DNA of 60,117 bases from Clostridia bacterium (GCA_009929315.1 SAAS01000010.1:1-60117), one strand, 5' to 3'. Counted from the first letter of the stretch, positions 50,674-59,854 are shown. The notes: generated by a model from the letters alone, not told the origin. Numbers and translations: made by a program.

Positions 50674-52224
50674 CTAGAACAGCGGGGCAAAAACCCTCAA
50701 AACCGAGTCGATAAGTCCGCCGTAAATGCGGCTTAATCTTCCCCGTCTGCGCTCCAATACGCTTACCTCGTGCGATACATCAAAGGTTTTCAATGCGTCC
50801 TTCTTTAGTTCCTGCACCGCGGCGCTTTGATACATCACAACACCGCATTCAAAATGCAGGTAAAGGCTGCGATAGTCCATGTTTATCGTTCCGACAACAG
50901 CAAGCTCGTCATCGCACACGTAGCTTTTCGCATGGATAAAGCCCGGTGTGTATTCGTAGATCCTGATTCCCGCCTCCATAAGCGGCAGATAATAGGAACG
51001 GGACAAGCGATAGGCAATTTTCTTGTCCGGTGTTCCCGGAAGAACCATTCGGACGTCTACCCCGCGTTTTGCCGCGGCAATGAGTGCAAGGTTCAACTCG
51101 TCGCTGATGGCGAGATAGGGCGTGAAGATATAAACGTAATCCTTAGCCTGTGCCAAAATGTCAAGATAGACATTTACGGAAACTGTTTCCCCGTCAAGCG
51201 GAGAATCACCGAAGGGTGCTACAAAACCGTCATCTGTAAAATCGCCTTCGTGCTCCTCACAGGGCTTGAAAACGGTAAAATCAGGGTCAGCGGGATTGTA
51301 GGAATTCCACATTTCAAGGAACATGACCGTGAAATTCCACACCGCTTCACCGCGGAGCATTACTCCCGTGTCCTTCCAGTGCCCGAATCTTACTCTGTGG
51401 TTTATATACTCGTCGGCAAGGTTAATTCCGCCCGTGAAGGCGACGTTTCCGTCAATAATCATGATTTTCTGGTGGTCTCGGTTATTCATGACGAGGGAAA
51501 TAATAGGTATAAACGGGTTAAAAACAAGACATTTTATGCCTAGTTTCTCAAGCCTTTTATAGTAGTTGGCGGGAATCTTCCGAAGACAGCCCATGTCGTC
51601 ATAGATGACGCGGACATCAACGCCCTCGGACACCTTCCTGCAAAGTATTTCAAGAATCGAGTTCCACATTTCGCCTTCTTCGATGATGAAATACTCCAGA
51701 AAAATAAACTTTTTCGCCTTTTCGAGCTCTCTTAACATATCAGCATACTGGGCTTCCCCAAGCGGGTGATATGTGACGGTTGTATTTTTCCAAACCGGAT
51801 AACGCGCATATTTGGATAGATAGGAAAAAAGCCCCGCCACTCGGGTTGACTTTTGCCTGAGCTCGTTTTCAACATCGCTGTTAGAAATTAAGTTAGAAGC
51901 ATGATTCTTCATGCCCTTCTCCAGCCTGATGCGCATATACCTCGCCGGCCGCTTCTCGCCCAGAAGCAGGTAAAGCAGTCCGCCGAAAAGCGGAATCATG
52001 AGGATGACCAGAATCCAGCCCATTCTGTAAGCAGGAACATCAGCCTTTGTAATAATATAAAGCGCCATGGCTATGCTGAGCACTTTGAAGGCTGTAGATA
52101 TGATATCCGAATAGCCCACCAGTTTTAAAAACATCAGGGCAATCCACGCCGCCTGAATAATGATAAGTATGAATGTGACGGAAAGCCTGCTGGACAGAAA
52201 CTTTAAAAGTCTGAATTTCTCCAT
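50674..52224 (-). CDS. cls: Cardiolipin synthase
   Basis: A 516-residue membrane phospholipase D-type enzyme that condenses phosphatidylglycerols. Two N-terminal membrane segments (residues 12-60) precede the PLDc_N region (ILVILMIPLFGGLLYLLL). The two HKD motifs are HQKIMIIDGNVAFTGG and HAKSYVCDDELAVVGT. I chose ATG at 52224 because AAGGATGG is just upstream; the extra residues in the longer frame (to 52356) are polar and do not resemble the family. Confidence 0.93.
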   Translation of the reverse strand: MEKFRLLKFLSSRLSVTFILIIIQAAWIALMFLKLVGYSDIISTAFKVLSIAMALYIITKADVPAYRMGWILVILMIPLFGGLLYLLLGEKRPARYMRIRLEKGMKNHASNLISNSDVENELRQKSTRVAGLFSYLSKYARYPVWKNTTVTYHPLGEAQYADMLRELEKAKKFIFLEYFIIEEGEMWNSILEILCRKVSEGVDVRVIYDDMGCLRKIPANYYKRLEKLGIKCLVFNPFIPIISLVMNNRDHQKIMIIDGNVAFTGGINLADEYINHRVRFGHWKDTGVMLRGEAVWNFTVMFLEMWNSYNPADPDFTVFKPCEEHEGDFTDDGFVAPFGDSPLDGETVSVNVYLDILAQAKDYVYIFTPYLAISDELNLALIAAAKRGVDVRMVLPGTPDKKIAYRLSRSYYLPLMEAGIRIYEYTPGFIHAKSYVCDDELAVVGTINMDYRSLYLHFECGVVMYQSAAVQELKKDALKTFDVSHEVSVLERRRGRLSRIYGGLIDSVLRVFAPLF

Positions 52225-52453
52225 ACCGACCATCCTTCGCTGATATTGGCTGCTGCGTCTGATTCGGACAAGACTGCCGCAAAAACTGCAAGGCGGAAAC
52301 TGTCCCGATTTCCGCCGACGAATTAGGCTTACCTTCGCTGATAACACTTCCGGCATTGTAATCCATCTAATCTTTACGATTATAACATTCTAAAGCCGAT
52401 AAATAAATACGTTTGACTAAATTTTTGCGCATTGTCTAAAAAAGGAGAAAACC

Positions 52454-53497
52454 ATGAGAACCAGAACAGTAATATCCGCCATTATTTTTCTTTTGTTGTC
52501 TGCTTTCAGACTTTGCGCTCCGAAGGAAGCTCTGCAGCTCCGCAATTATATTATACCCGCAATATCACGTCAGGCCGGCTTGCTTGAGGATTTGACCGCC
52601 CTTGGTCAGGCCATTTCCGGTGAACGCAGTTATATCTATGTCTGGGAGCGCTTCACAAACACGGAAAAGGCGGTTTCCTCAGTGCAAACGCCCGCCGAGG
52701 ACTTATCCCCTCTTGCAAAAACGGACGTTTCGGGCAGCTTTCCGCTTTCCGAAATGGTTGAGCAGAATCTCAGTGGTTTTATGAATTATTCCGCTTCAGC
52801 TGCGGAAGATTCGTCATCGTCCGAGAACTCGGAAGCGCCGGTTGCCGAGGAGAACACGGAATCACCATCCCCCAGCGATACTGCGGATACGCCGAGTGCG
52901 AGCCCTGAACTTGGCCAGGCGGAGGAAAGCCTTGCCGCAAGCGAAACAATGAACAGCGACAGTCCCCCAATCGCTCCCGATACCGCCCCGATTGATAGCA
53001 CCGCTCCCGCCTCCGCTCAAAGCGAAAAGCTTGCCGCCTTTCTGGAGGCTCAGGCGGCTTTCGCGGACTACGCCGTACCTGCAAACGTGAGCTATGATAC
53101 ACCTGCCCTGCCCTTTGAATACTCAAATCCCTGCGTAAGCTCTGTGACAAGCGGCTTCGGCTACCGTGAGCACCCCATAGAGGACGTTGTTAAATTCCAT
53201 TACGGCACAGACATCGGTGCTTACGACGGCGACGCGGTTTGCGCCTTTGCCGACGGAACCGTTATCTCCGTGCAGGTACTCTCGGGCTACGGGCGCACAA
53301 TAATGCTCGACCACGGCAACGGATTTCAAACTCTTTACGCCCATTGCAGCCAGATTTTGGCGGAGACGGGCGCACTTGTCAAAAGGGGTGACAAGATAGC
53401 CCTTGTCGGGCACAGCGGCGATGTGACAGGTCCTCACCTGCATTTTGAGCTTCTTTACAACGGAAAATACTTAAATCCCGAGTTTTACCTGCAATGA
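52454..53497 (+). CDS. M23 (LytM-domain) membrane-anchored protein, SpoIVFA-like
   Basis: A 347-residue protein with one N-terminal hydrophobic segment, a long Ser/Glu/Pro/Ala-rich linker (residues 110-195) and a C-terminal LytM domain: SGFGYREHPIEDVVKFHYGT, LDHGNGFQTLYAHCS and GHSGDVTGPHLHFEL. The zinc-site His/Asp pattern (HYGTD, HxH) looks mostly intact. The stop overlaps the M50 gene (ATGA). SpoIVFA, the regulator of SpoIVFB, has this fold, so a sporulation role is likely. GGAGA precedes the ATG. Confidence 0.8.
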   Translation: MRTRTVISAIIFLLLSAFRLCAPKEALQLRNYIIPAISRQAGLLEDLTALGQAISGERSYIYVWERFTNTEKAVSSVQTPAEDLSPLAKTDVSGSFPLSEMVEQNLSGFMNYSASAAEDSSSSENSEAPVAEENTESPSPSDTADTPSASPELGQAEESLAASETMNSDSPPIAPDTAPIDSTAPASAQSEKLAAFLEAQAAFADYAVPANVSYDTPALPFEYSNPCVSSVTSGFGYREHPIEDVVKFHYGTDIGAYDGDAVCAFADGTVISVQVLSGYGRTIMLDHGNGFQTLYAHCSQILAETGALVKRGDKIALVGHSGDVTGPHLHFELLYNGKYLNPEFYLQ

Positions 53498-54108
53498 AAA
53501 TTACAAATAAAATACCTATTGAACACCCCGCCTTTCAATTAAAGCTTGGAAGCGGCTTTCTTCTCCTTATCGCGCTTATTTTTTTCTTTGATGAAGACGG
53601 GTTTCTTTCGGCACTGCTGCCCGCTGTGCTTATGCATGAAATGGGTCATGTTCTGGCCATGCTGTTTTTCGGTGCGCGTCCTATTCGGCTGAGCGCCACG
53701 CTTTCGGGTCTTGAAATCGACTATTCGGGTGCTATAAACGAAAAGCAGGAATTGGCAACAGCGCTGGCGGGACCCGCCGCCGGAATTATTTTCTCGCTTT
53801 TATGCGCAGGGCTCGGCAGATGCTGGGAAAGCGAATATCTTATGATGTGCTCGGGCCTAAGTATGGTGCTCAATATTTTTAATCTCCTGCCCGCGCTTCC
53901 CCTTGACGGCGGACGTGCTCTGGGCTTTATGCTGCGTTTTCTGCTCGAAGAGAAGGCCGCAAATTCGCTCCTTCGAGGCATAGGCCTAATTACGGCGCTG
54001 ACCCTTACTGCGTTCGGACTTTATTTTACGGCAAGGGGTTTTGGCATTGCTCTTTTTGCCGCCGGAATCTGGCTATTTATAGCTCAAACGAACAGAGCTT
54101 GTAAATAA
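53494..54108 (+). CDS. M50 site-2 protease, SpoIVFB-like
   Basis: A 204-residue intramembrane metalloprotease with about six hydrophobic segments. The zinc ligands are in VLMHEMGHVLAML (HExxH) and the third ligand in NIFNLLPALPLDGGR. SpoIVFB cuts pro-sigma-K in the mother cell. The gene is coupled to the LytM-domain gene by a 4-base overlap and followed by the radical-SAM pair, an order that recurs near spoIVFAB loci of clostridia. A general site-2 protease is the alternative. Confidence 0.82.
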   Translation: MKITNKIPIEHPAFQLKLGSGFLLLIALIFFFDEDGFLSALLPAVLMHEMGHVLAMLFFGARPIRLSATLSGLEIDYSGAINEKQELATALAGPAAGIIFSLLCAGLGRCWESEYLMMCSGLSMVLNIFNLLPALPLDGGRALGFMLRFLLEEKAANSLLRGIGLITALTLTAFGLYFTARGFGIALFAAGIWLFIAQTNRACK

Positions 54109-54186
54109 GCGCATTTCGGTATACAATAGCGCTGTAAATATATGACTTGCCGGACATGTGCCGGCAGCTTTTTAACGGATGTGACT

Positions 54187-56022
54187 ATGGATAAAAGACT
54201 TATACGAATTTTGCCACGCGTGCAGAAGCCTGCGCGCTATACCGGCGGCGAGTACAACCAGATAATCAAGGACAAGGCAAAGGTCGACCTTCGCATGGTG
54301 CTTTGTTTTCCCGACACTTACGAAATCGGAATGTCCAATCTGGGCATAAAAATCCTATACGGCGGCATAAACGAGATGGACGGCGTTTGGTGCGAGCGAG
54401 CCTTCGCCCCCTGGGGTGACATGGAAGACGAAATGCGCAGGGAAAACATTCCTCTCTGGGCTTTGGAAAGCGGTGATCCGCTTCGAGATTTCGACGCTGT
54501 CGGCTTTTCTATCGGCTACGAGATGGCTTATACAAACGTCCTCAATATGCTGGACTTAGCGGGTATTCCTCTGAAAAGTTCGGAGCGGAAAGAGCTCACC
54601 CCCCTCGTTTTCGCGGGCGGATCAAGCTGTGTAAACCCCGAGCCAATGGCCGATTTTCTTGATTTTCTCTTCATCGGCGAGGGCGAGGAGATGGACAAGG
54701 AGCTGCTGCTCCTTCTGCGCAAGGCAAAGCGTGAAAATTGGTCAAAACAGCAGCTTTTATCTGAAGCGGCGAATATTGAGGGAATTTATGTCCCGTCTCT
54801 CTATGAACCGATTTACAATGATGACGGCACACTTAAGGAAATGCGTGCCATCCCGGGCGCGCCTGAGAGCGTTACACGCCGAATCGTCACGGATTTTGAT
54901 AACAGTTATTTCCCTACGAATCCAATAGTGCCCTCAACCGAAATCGTCCACGACCGCGTCACTCTCGAGCTTTTCCGCGGCTGTACAAGGGGCTGCCGCT
55001 TTTGTCAGGCCGGCTTCATTTACCGTCCCGTCCGCTCAAGAAGTCCCGAGAAGCTTGTCGAACAGGGCATTAAGTCACTAGAGAGCACGGGCTATCAGGA
55101 GATAACGCTTTCGTCGCTGAGCACAAGCGATTACAGACCCCTGAGCGAGCTCTGCGACGGGCTTTTGGATTTTTGCATTCCGCGCAGCATCGGGCTTTCC
55201 CTGCCCTCTCTGCGTGCGGATAATTTTTCTATGGATTTAATGAGCAAGGTTCAAAAGGTCCGTAAAAGCGGTCTTACTTTTGCTCCGGAGGCGGGCACGC
55301 AAAGACTGCGCAACGCAATAAACAAAAATGTCCGCGAGGAGGATCTCCTCCATACCTGCCGAATCGCTTTTGAGGGCGGCTGGAACAATATTAAGCTCTA
55401 TTTCATGCTAGGACTTCCCACAGAAACCGATGAAGACGTGCTTGCGATAAACGACCTCGCCATGAAGGTTCTCGCTCTTTTCAAGACCTATGCCACTAAC
55501 AAGGCTAAGGGCGTGCACATAACCGTTTCCACCTCCTGCTTCGTGCCCAAGCCCCACTCTCCATTCCAATGGGAGGCTCAGGTGAGCATGGAGGAGTACC
55601 GGCGTCGCGTCACTCTTCTGCGCGATCACATGCGGGCTAAAGCCATCAGCTATAACTGGCACGACGCGGACACAAGCCTTATCGAGGCAGTGCTCTCCCG
55701 CGGGGACAGACGCGTCGGGGCGGTCATCGAGGAGGTTTGGAGGCAGGGCGGCAAGCTCGATTCATGGTCGGAGTATTTTTCCTTTGAGCGGTGGATTTCC
55801 GCTTTTGAAAAGTGCGGACTTGACCCGAAGTTTTATGCCTGCCGCGAGCGTTCGTTTGAGGAAATATTGCCGTGGAGCCGTGTCAATATCGGCGTGAAGC
55901 CAGAGTTTTTGTGGCAGGAGCGCGAAATGTGCTATAAGGCGGAGCTTTCCCCCGATTGCCGCAACAAGTGTCTAAGTTGCGGCGCACTCTCGCTCATGAA
56001 CGGAGGACGCTGCGATGGATAA
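54187..56022 (+). CDS. TIGR03960-family B12-binding radical SAM protein
   Basis: A 611-residue protein with an N-terminal B12-binding-like domain (VLCFPDTYEIGMSNLGIKILYG, PLVFAGGSSCVNPEPMADF) and a radical SAM core with CTRGCRFCQAGF (Cys ligands CxxxCxxC) near residue 270. A C-terminal CRNKCLSCGAL-like segment may bind another cluster or metal. The substrate is unknown; the paired TIGR03936 gene follows with an 8-base overlap. The ATG at 54187 is chosen from family length; the ribosome binding site is weak (GGATGTG). Confidence 0.92.
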   Translation: MDKRLIRILPRVQKPARYTGGEYNQIIKDKAKVDLRMVLCFPDTYEIGMSNLGIKILYGGINEMDGVWCERAFAPWGDMEDEMRRENIPLWALESGDPLRDFDAVGFSIGYEMAYTNVLNMLDLAGIPLKSSERKELTPLVFAGGSSCVNPEPMADFLDFLFIGEGEEMDKELLLLLRKAKRENWSKQQLLSEAANIEGIYVPSLYEPIYNDDGTLKEMRAIPGAPESVTRRIVTDFDNSYFPTNPIVPSTEIVHDRVTLELFRGCTRGCRFCQAGFIYRPVRSRSPEKLVEQGIKSLESTGYQEITLSSLSTSDYRPLSELCDGLLDFCIPRSIGLSLPSLRADNFSMDLMSKVQKVRKSGLTFAPEAGTQRLRNAINKNVREEDLLHTCRIAFEGGWNNIKLYFMLGLPTETDEDVLAINDLAMKVLALFKTYATNKAKGVHITVSTSCFVPKPHSPFQWEAQVSMEEYRRRVTLLRDHMRAKAISYNWHDADTSLIEAVLSRGDRRVGAVIEEVWRQGGKLDSWSEYFSFERWISAFEKCGLDPKFYACRERSFEEILPWSRVNIGVKPEFLWQEREMCYKAELSPDCRNKCLSCGALSLMNGGRCDG

Positions 56023-56674
56023 TTTAAGACTTAGATTTTCCAAAACAGGACGAGCTGTTTATATCTCCCACCTCGACCTTATGCGCACCATGCAAAGAGC
56101 CTTTCTGCGCGCGGGAATGCCTCTTAAATACAGCGAGGGCTTCAACCCTCACGCGCAAATCTCCTTTGCGCTTCCCCTCTCAGTCGGAACGGCAAGTAGT
56201 TGCGAAATAATGGATTTTCGCCTTAACGGCTATATGGAGCTTTCCGAAATTCCCTATCGCCTCAATCGCGCCCTGCCCGAGGGCATAAGGGCGCTCGAGG
56301 TCTACGAGTGGGAAAATAAGTTCAAGAATATCAAGTGGCTGGACGTTGACGGTGTTTTTGAGTATGACGAGCGCGACCCCGCCGATATGCTCCCAGAGCT
56401 TATGGATTTCTTTAGCAGGGACTCTCTCGTAATTAAGAAAAAGTCAAAAAGCGGCACAAACGACTTCGACATCTCGCCCTGCATAAGGAGCCTTACTTTT
56501 GACATCGATGAGCGCGGCATAAGACTGAAGGCGCTGATCTCAGCGCAGGAGCCGACGCTCAACCCCGAGCTTCTGCCCTCCGCGCTTGAACAGCTTGCGC
56601 CGCAGTTGAAGCCGGATTTTGCCTCCTTCACAAGAGTCCAGGTTTATGACGAGCAAATGAATATTTTCAGATAA
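56015..56674 (+). CDS. TIGR03936-family radical SAM-associated protein (DUF2344)
   Basis: A 219-residue protein that starts LRLRFSKTGRAVYISHLDLMRTMQRA and continues RAGMPLKYSEGFNPHAQISFALPLSVG, the signature of the DUF2344 family. It is always seen beside, or fused to, the TIGR03960 radical SAM protein, and is thought to be its partner. In many genomes ribonuclease G and rplU follow; here a tRNA gene follows instead. Confidence 0.92.
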   Translation: MDNLRLRFSKTGRAVYISHLDLMRTMQRAFLRAGMPLKYSEGFNPHAQISFALPLSVGTASSCEIMDFRLNGYMELSEIPYRLNRALPEGIRALEVYEWENKFKNIKWLDVDGVFEYDERDPADMLPELMDFFSRDSLVIKKKSKSGTNDFDISPCIRSLTFDIDERGIRLKALISAQEPTLNPELLPSALEQLAPQLKPDFASFTRVQVYDEQMNIFR

Positions 56675-56774
56675 TTTCAGGCGCTCTTGCCATCTTTCGC
56701 ATAAATGCGGGTGCTTACGGTATCCGCATTTATGTATTGGCGAGGTCAATTTTCCGCTCCTCGGTTGTTTCCTC

Positions 56775-56803
56775 TTGACAATTACGGATTATTTCACTAT
56801 ACT
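56775..56803 (+). promoter_or_regulatory. Promoter of tRNA-Pro
   Basis: TTGACA (56775-56780), 17 bases, TATACT (56798-56803). The start point would be about 8 bases before the tRNA. Confidence 0.8.
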
Positions 56804-56818
56804 TTCAATTGCTCGCTT

Positions 56819-56895
56819 CGGGGTGTGGCGAAGTTTGGTATCGCGCTTGGTTCGGGACCAAGAGGCCTCGAGTTCGAATCTCGACACTCCGACCA
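56819..56895 (+). tRNA. tRNA-Pro, anticodon CGG
   Basis: A complete cloverleaf of 77 bases with encoded CCA. The acceptor stem is CGGGGTG/CACTCCG, with one G-U pair. The D stem is GCGA/TCGC, and the anticodon stem CTTGG/CCAAG holds the loop TTCGGGA, giving anticodon CGG (proline). The T arm is TCGAG-TTCGAAT-CTCGA. It has its own promoter and terminator. Confidence 0.96.
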
Positions 56896-56897
56896 AA

Positions 56898-56938
56898 AAG
56901 AAGAGTTCTGTAGTCATTGGCACTACAGGACTCTTCTT
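56898..56938 (+). terminator. Terminator after tRNA-Pro
   Basis: A 17-bp stem with one G-U pair (56898-56914 / 56922-56938, core GAGTTCTGTAGT) and a 7-base loop, followed by GTTTTC. Confidence 0.85.
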
Positions 56939-57134
56939 GTTTTCATATTATTCATTTCAAGATGCTCCGTCCCTCAAAAATGTTATCACGTTCCTTTTTA
57001 AGTTACATTCCTTTTATGAAATATGATGAGGGTTTGAAATCACTTCTTCTTATCATCTTTTCCTTCGTCGAACAATAAATATTCAGGCGCAGCATAATTA
57101 AATCATGCTGTACCATTTTAGCATAAGGTGGAGG
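56939..57134. other. AT-rich intergenic stretch after the tRNA
   Basis: No complete gene is visible. On the minus strand a short open stretch ends LFDEGKDDKKK at a stop (about 57040), possibly the remnant of a lost gene, but it has no start codon or ribosome binding site in frame. Base composition is clearly more AT-rich than the flanking genes and this continues into the membrane-protein gene. Confidence 0.4.
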
Positions 57135-57536
57135 TTATAGAAAATCAATAACCCCAAACTTCAGCATAATGACTACCATAACAGCAATATTTACTAAATA
57201 ACCAACAATCAAAGCCATCCACTTTTTTAAGTTCATCTTGTGTTCAATGCTTATATATGTGAAGTATCCAATTATAATTAACAGAGCAAACATTATCAAA
57301 CTAAATATTGCATTCGAACTGAAATTCATAGCTGTACTATTTAAGATGTCACTGCTCATTCTTGCAATTGGTACAATAATACCTTGAGTCAACAGTACCA
57401 TAATGGCTACTTTCCAAACCTGCTTATGCACAATGACATAGGATACTGCTATTTGAATAGTCATTGGTATCAGACAATATAAAAAGCTGAGGGTATAGAG
57501 AACATAACCCATTATGAGCATTGAGAAAAATTCCAT
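57135..57536 (-). CDS. Small integral membrane protein, AT-rich
   Basis: A 133-residue protein with about four hydrophobic segments (MEFFSMLIMGYVLYTLSFLY, VAIMVLLTQGIIVPIA, IFSLIMFALLIIIGYFTY, MALIVGYLVNIAVMVVIML). I do not recognise the family. The AGGTG before the ATG is an acceptable ribosome binding site. Codon use is distinctly AT-rich compared with neighbours, which together with position next to a tRNA gene suggests recent acquisition. Confidence 0.7.
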   Translation of the reverse strand: MEFFSMLIMGYVLYTLSFLYCLIPMTIQIAVSYVIVHKQVWKVAIMVLLTQGIIVPIARMSSDILNSTAMNFSSNAIFSLIMFALLIIIGYFTYISIEHKMNLKKWMALIVGYLVNIAVMVVIMLKFGVIDFL

Positions 57537-57624
57537 GATTACACCTGCACTTTATTCAAATGGGTATCTCATCAATATTTTATCATAAAAAGTCTCAGCA
57601 AAGATCGACTGCTCTGTCTTCATT

Positions 57625-57813
57625 TTATCCTTTTTCATTTATCAGCGGAAAATATTCGTCCCACCTGTGCTCGCGTATCGGCATGGGTCTGTTATTGTCG
57701 AAATATAACAGCAGACAGGGGCGGATATTGTTATAGTTTTCGAGCACCTCATAACCCGATAAGTGCCCTTCCTCAATCAGTTTTTTTGCCTTTGCGTGGT
57801 AGTTAAAGTACAT
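57625..57813 (-). CDS. Short conserved-looking hypothetical protein
   Basis: A 62-residue protein, MYFNYHAKAKKLIEEGHLSG at the start and RPMPIREHRWDEYFPLI near the end. Short proteins of this kind occur widely in clostridial genomes; I know no function. It follows the Tim44-like gene by 18 bases on the same strand, so the two probably share a transcript. Confidence 0.7.
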   Translation of the reverse strand: MYFNYHAKAKKLIEEGHLSGYEVLENYNNIRPCLLLYFDNNRPMPIREHRWDEYFPLINEKG

Positions 57814-57831
57814 ATCGATGCTCTCCCGCGC

Positions 57832-58746
57832 TCAATACCCGTTTCTCTGGGCAATGCCTTTAATTTCTGAAATAACCCAGTCATAATCAGCGGAATTTAT
57901 AACACTGTCGCAATAAGGACACTTGGCGGACTGGTTTATCTCCACCGGCGCTCCGCAGGACGGACAATGGATTGTAACCACGTTCTCGCTGCCCTCGCCC
58001 GCTGTTTCAGGTGTTGTCATCCCCTTTGAGCGGATGAGCGTCCACTCGTAGGTCATGAATTTTTCCATGGTTTTGGAGCCTGAAATAAGCTCTCCAGTAG
58101 TATCGTTTGAAATGTAGTCAATTATGCGAGTCTGCAATTGTGCAATAACTGCATCGTTTGACTCATCGGTTTTCCAGCCCCTGAGATTGACTTCAAGCAC
58201 CGCAATTCGCTCAACATGATTAGTGCACCCTGAACGGACAAGCTCATCGAGTTGGAGCTTGAACTGATTATATAATGCATCCGTCATAAATGGGCGCATT
58301 TCCTCAAATTCCTTCGCCTGCCACGCGTTCTGCATTCGCACATAAAGATTGCTGATTTTTTCTTTCATCGGGTACACTAAAAAATTAGGGTCAATTTTTC
58401 TGAGCGTTTCAATGGGCATTGGCTGCGAATAATCATTATCTTGTGTATGGCTAAAAGTTACTGCCCTGTTTCTGCGTCTAAAGTTCTTCCAAATATTAAA
58501 AACAATGAACGCTATAATGATTATTGCAAATACGCCGCCCGAGCTTCCGCCCGCACTGCCAAGCGCCAGAAGTCCCCAGGCTCCCGAGCCGCCGAAGCTT
58601 GTGCCGCCGGAGCTTCCGCCGAAACTGCCGCCGTACCCTGAATTTCCCGAAAAACTTCCCGCATCCGCCAAAGCCGGAACTAAGAATATACCAATAAGTA
58701 AAATTGTAATTATAAAAAATGTAAGCAGCGATTTTTTACTTTTCAT
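57832..58746 (-). CDS. Tim44-like domain membrane protein with C-terminal zinc ribbon
   Basis: A 304-residue protein: signal or anchor (residues 1-28), a Gly/Ser-rich linker (residues 30-70), a membrane segment (VFAIIIIAFIVFNIW), a Tim44-like domain (LRKIDPNFLVYPMKEKISNLY, EEMRPFMTDALYNQFKLQLDEL), and a zinc ribbon CPSCG...CPYC at the C-terminus. The Tim44-like fold binds lipids or unfolded protein; the bacterial role is unclear. ATG at 58746 has GGGAGGCAG just upstream. Confidence 0.85.
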   Translation of the reverse strand: MKSKKSLLTFFIITILLIGIFLVPALADAGSFSGNSGYGGSFGGSSGGTSFGGSGAWGLLALGSAGGSSGGVFAIIIIAFIVFNIWKNFRRRNRAVTFSHTQDNDYSQPMPIETLRKIDPNFLVYPMKEKISNLYVRMQNAWQAKEFEEMRPFMTDALYNQFKLQLDELVRSGCTNHVERIAVLEVNLRGWKTDESNDAVIAQLQTRIIDYISNDTTGELISGSKTMEKFMTYEWTLIRSKGMTTPETAGEGSENVVTIHCPSCGAPVEINQSAKCPYCDSVINSADYDWVISEIKGIAQRNGY

Positions 58747-58790
58747 GGTCTGCCTCCCTGTTTGCGTCAAAAAATATATCTCCGCGCATC

Positions 58791-58936
58791 ATTATACCAC
58801 AGGCGCGAAGCGCCGTTGTGGTATATTATTTTAAATCTGTATAAAGTCCGTTTGCGGGCATTATAACATAGCCGCATAGCGGCGTTATGGTATATGTATT
58901 TAAATCCGTATAATGTCCGTCTGCGGACATTATACC
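58791..58936. repeat. Two 69-bp tandem units, each with two hairpins, plus a partial third
   Basis: ATTATA-starting units begin at 58791, 58860 and 58929, a constant 69-base period. Each unit holds a GC-rich hairpin (unit 1 GGCGC-GAA-GCGCC within CCACA/TGTGG; unit 2 GCCGC-AT-GCGGC) and a second hairpin (unit 2 AATGTCCG/CGGACATT). The units differ by changes that mostly keep the stems paired. The stretch 58747-59094 otherwise has no gene. Confidence 0.75.
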
Positions 58937-59094
58937 TGAAATATAATTCCGCGCAACAATATTTACGCCTCCGAACGTCAAATTATTCTAAAATATAAGA
59001 TAATTCGCCCTAATTCTCCTAAAAGGATATTTTATTAAAATAATACTTGCAATGCGGATAATCGTATTATATACTCAAGCATGAGGTGATTGTT

Positions 59095-59799
59095 GTGTCA
59101 AATATTTTGGGCAATACTATTTGCTCTTGCAGAAAAAGCAAAGGACTTTCTCAGCGTCAGTTCGCGGCACTGTTAAGCAAGCGCGGCGTTAAGGTTACCA
59201 ATCAGGCCGTCTCAAAGTGGGAAAGCGGCGCTTCCCTGCCCAACGCTATTCAGTTCCTCATAATTTGCGAAATTCTTGATGTTGTGGATATTAGCGGTGT
59301 TTTCGGCGGAAGGAGTTTCGATTTTCTCCGCGGTCTGAACGAAACCGGCAGGCACTTGGTCCTGGAATACGCCAATATGCTCTGCGACAGCGGTCTTTAT
59401 GATGACCTGAGCCTTGAAGCACCTCGCGGCAGAAAAATTCGCACGCTCCCCGTGTATGACCTTGAGACTGTCAAGGGAAAGGGTCAGCTCTTAGACCTCC
59501 CCGACTATACTCCCACCGAAGTCGGCAGCGAAGTTCCCTTCACGGCAACCTTTGGTGTAATCGTTTCGGGCGACAGCATGGAGCCGGATTATCATAACGG
59601 TCAGATTGTGTGGATTACTCGAAAGTCAAAGCTGGAACACGGGGATATCGGCGTCTTCACCTATGAGGGCAATACATATTTCAAACGTCTGCGTGATCGC
59701 GTCGGCGGCATGAGACTTCAGTCTTTGGACTCCAATTATCCCGATGTAATCATTTCTCTTCCAGAAGCAATTGTGACTTTAGGTAAGGTCGCCGAGTAA
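59095..59799 (+). CDS. XRE-family regulator with S24 (LexA-like) peptidase domain
   Basis: A 234-residue protein. Residues 1-65 are an XRE helix-turn-helix (LSQRQFAALLSKRGVKVTNQ, AVSKWESGASLPN). Residues 135-234 form an S24 domain with the catalytic Ser in VSGDSMEPDYHNGQ and Lys in YFKRLRD, as in LexA, UmuD and phage CI-type repressors that cut themselves on DNA damage. The start is GTG at 59095 with GAGGTGA upstream; the GTG at 59086 is part of that site. No phage genes are adjacent, so a chromosomal stress regulator is as likely as a prophage remnant. Confidence 0.9.
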   Translation: MSNILGNTICSCRKSKGLSQRQFAALLSKRGVKVTNQAVSKWESGASLPNAIQFLIICEILDVVDISGVFGGRSFDFLRGLNETGRHLVLEYANMLCDSGLYDDLSLEAPRGRKIRTLPVYDLETVKGKGQLLDLPDYTPTEVGSEVPFTATFGVIVSGDSMEPDYHNGQIVWITRKSKLEHGDIGVFTYEGNTYFKRLRDRVGGMRLQSLDSNYPDVIISLPEAIVTLGKVAE

Positions 59800-59854
59800 T
59801 ATTCTTCTATTCAGATATATTAATTAGTATATTTATCCTTATTATCTACTATAA

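Noticed and set aside
52225..52356. N-terminal extension of cardiolipin synthase
   Set aside because: Polar, Arg- and Ser-rich sequence unlike the family; a good ribosome binding site supports the internal ATG at 52224.
57040..57110. Short minus-strand fragment ending LFDEGKDDKKK
   Set aside because: No start codon or ribosome binding site in frame and too short to identify; only mentioned as a possible remnant.
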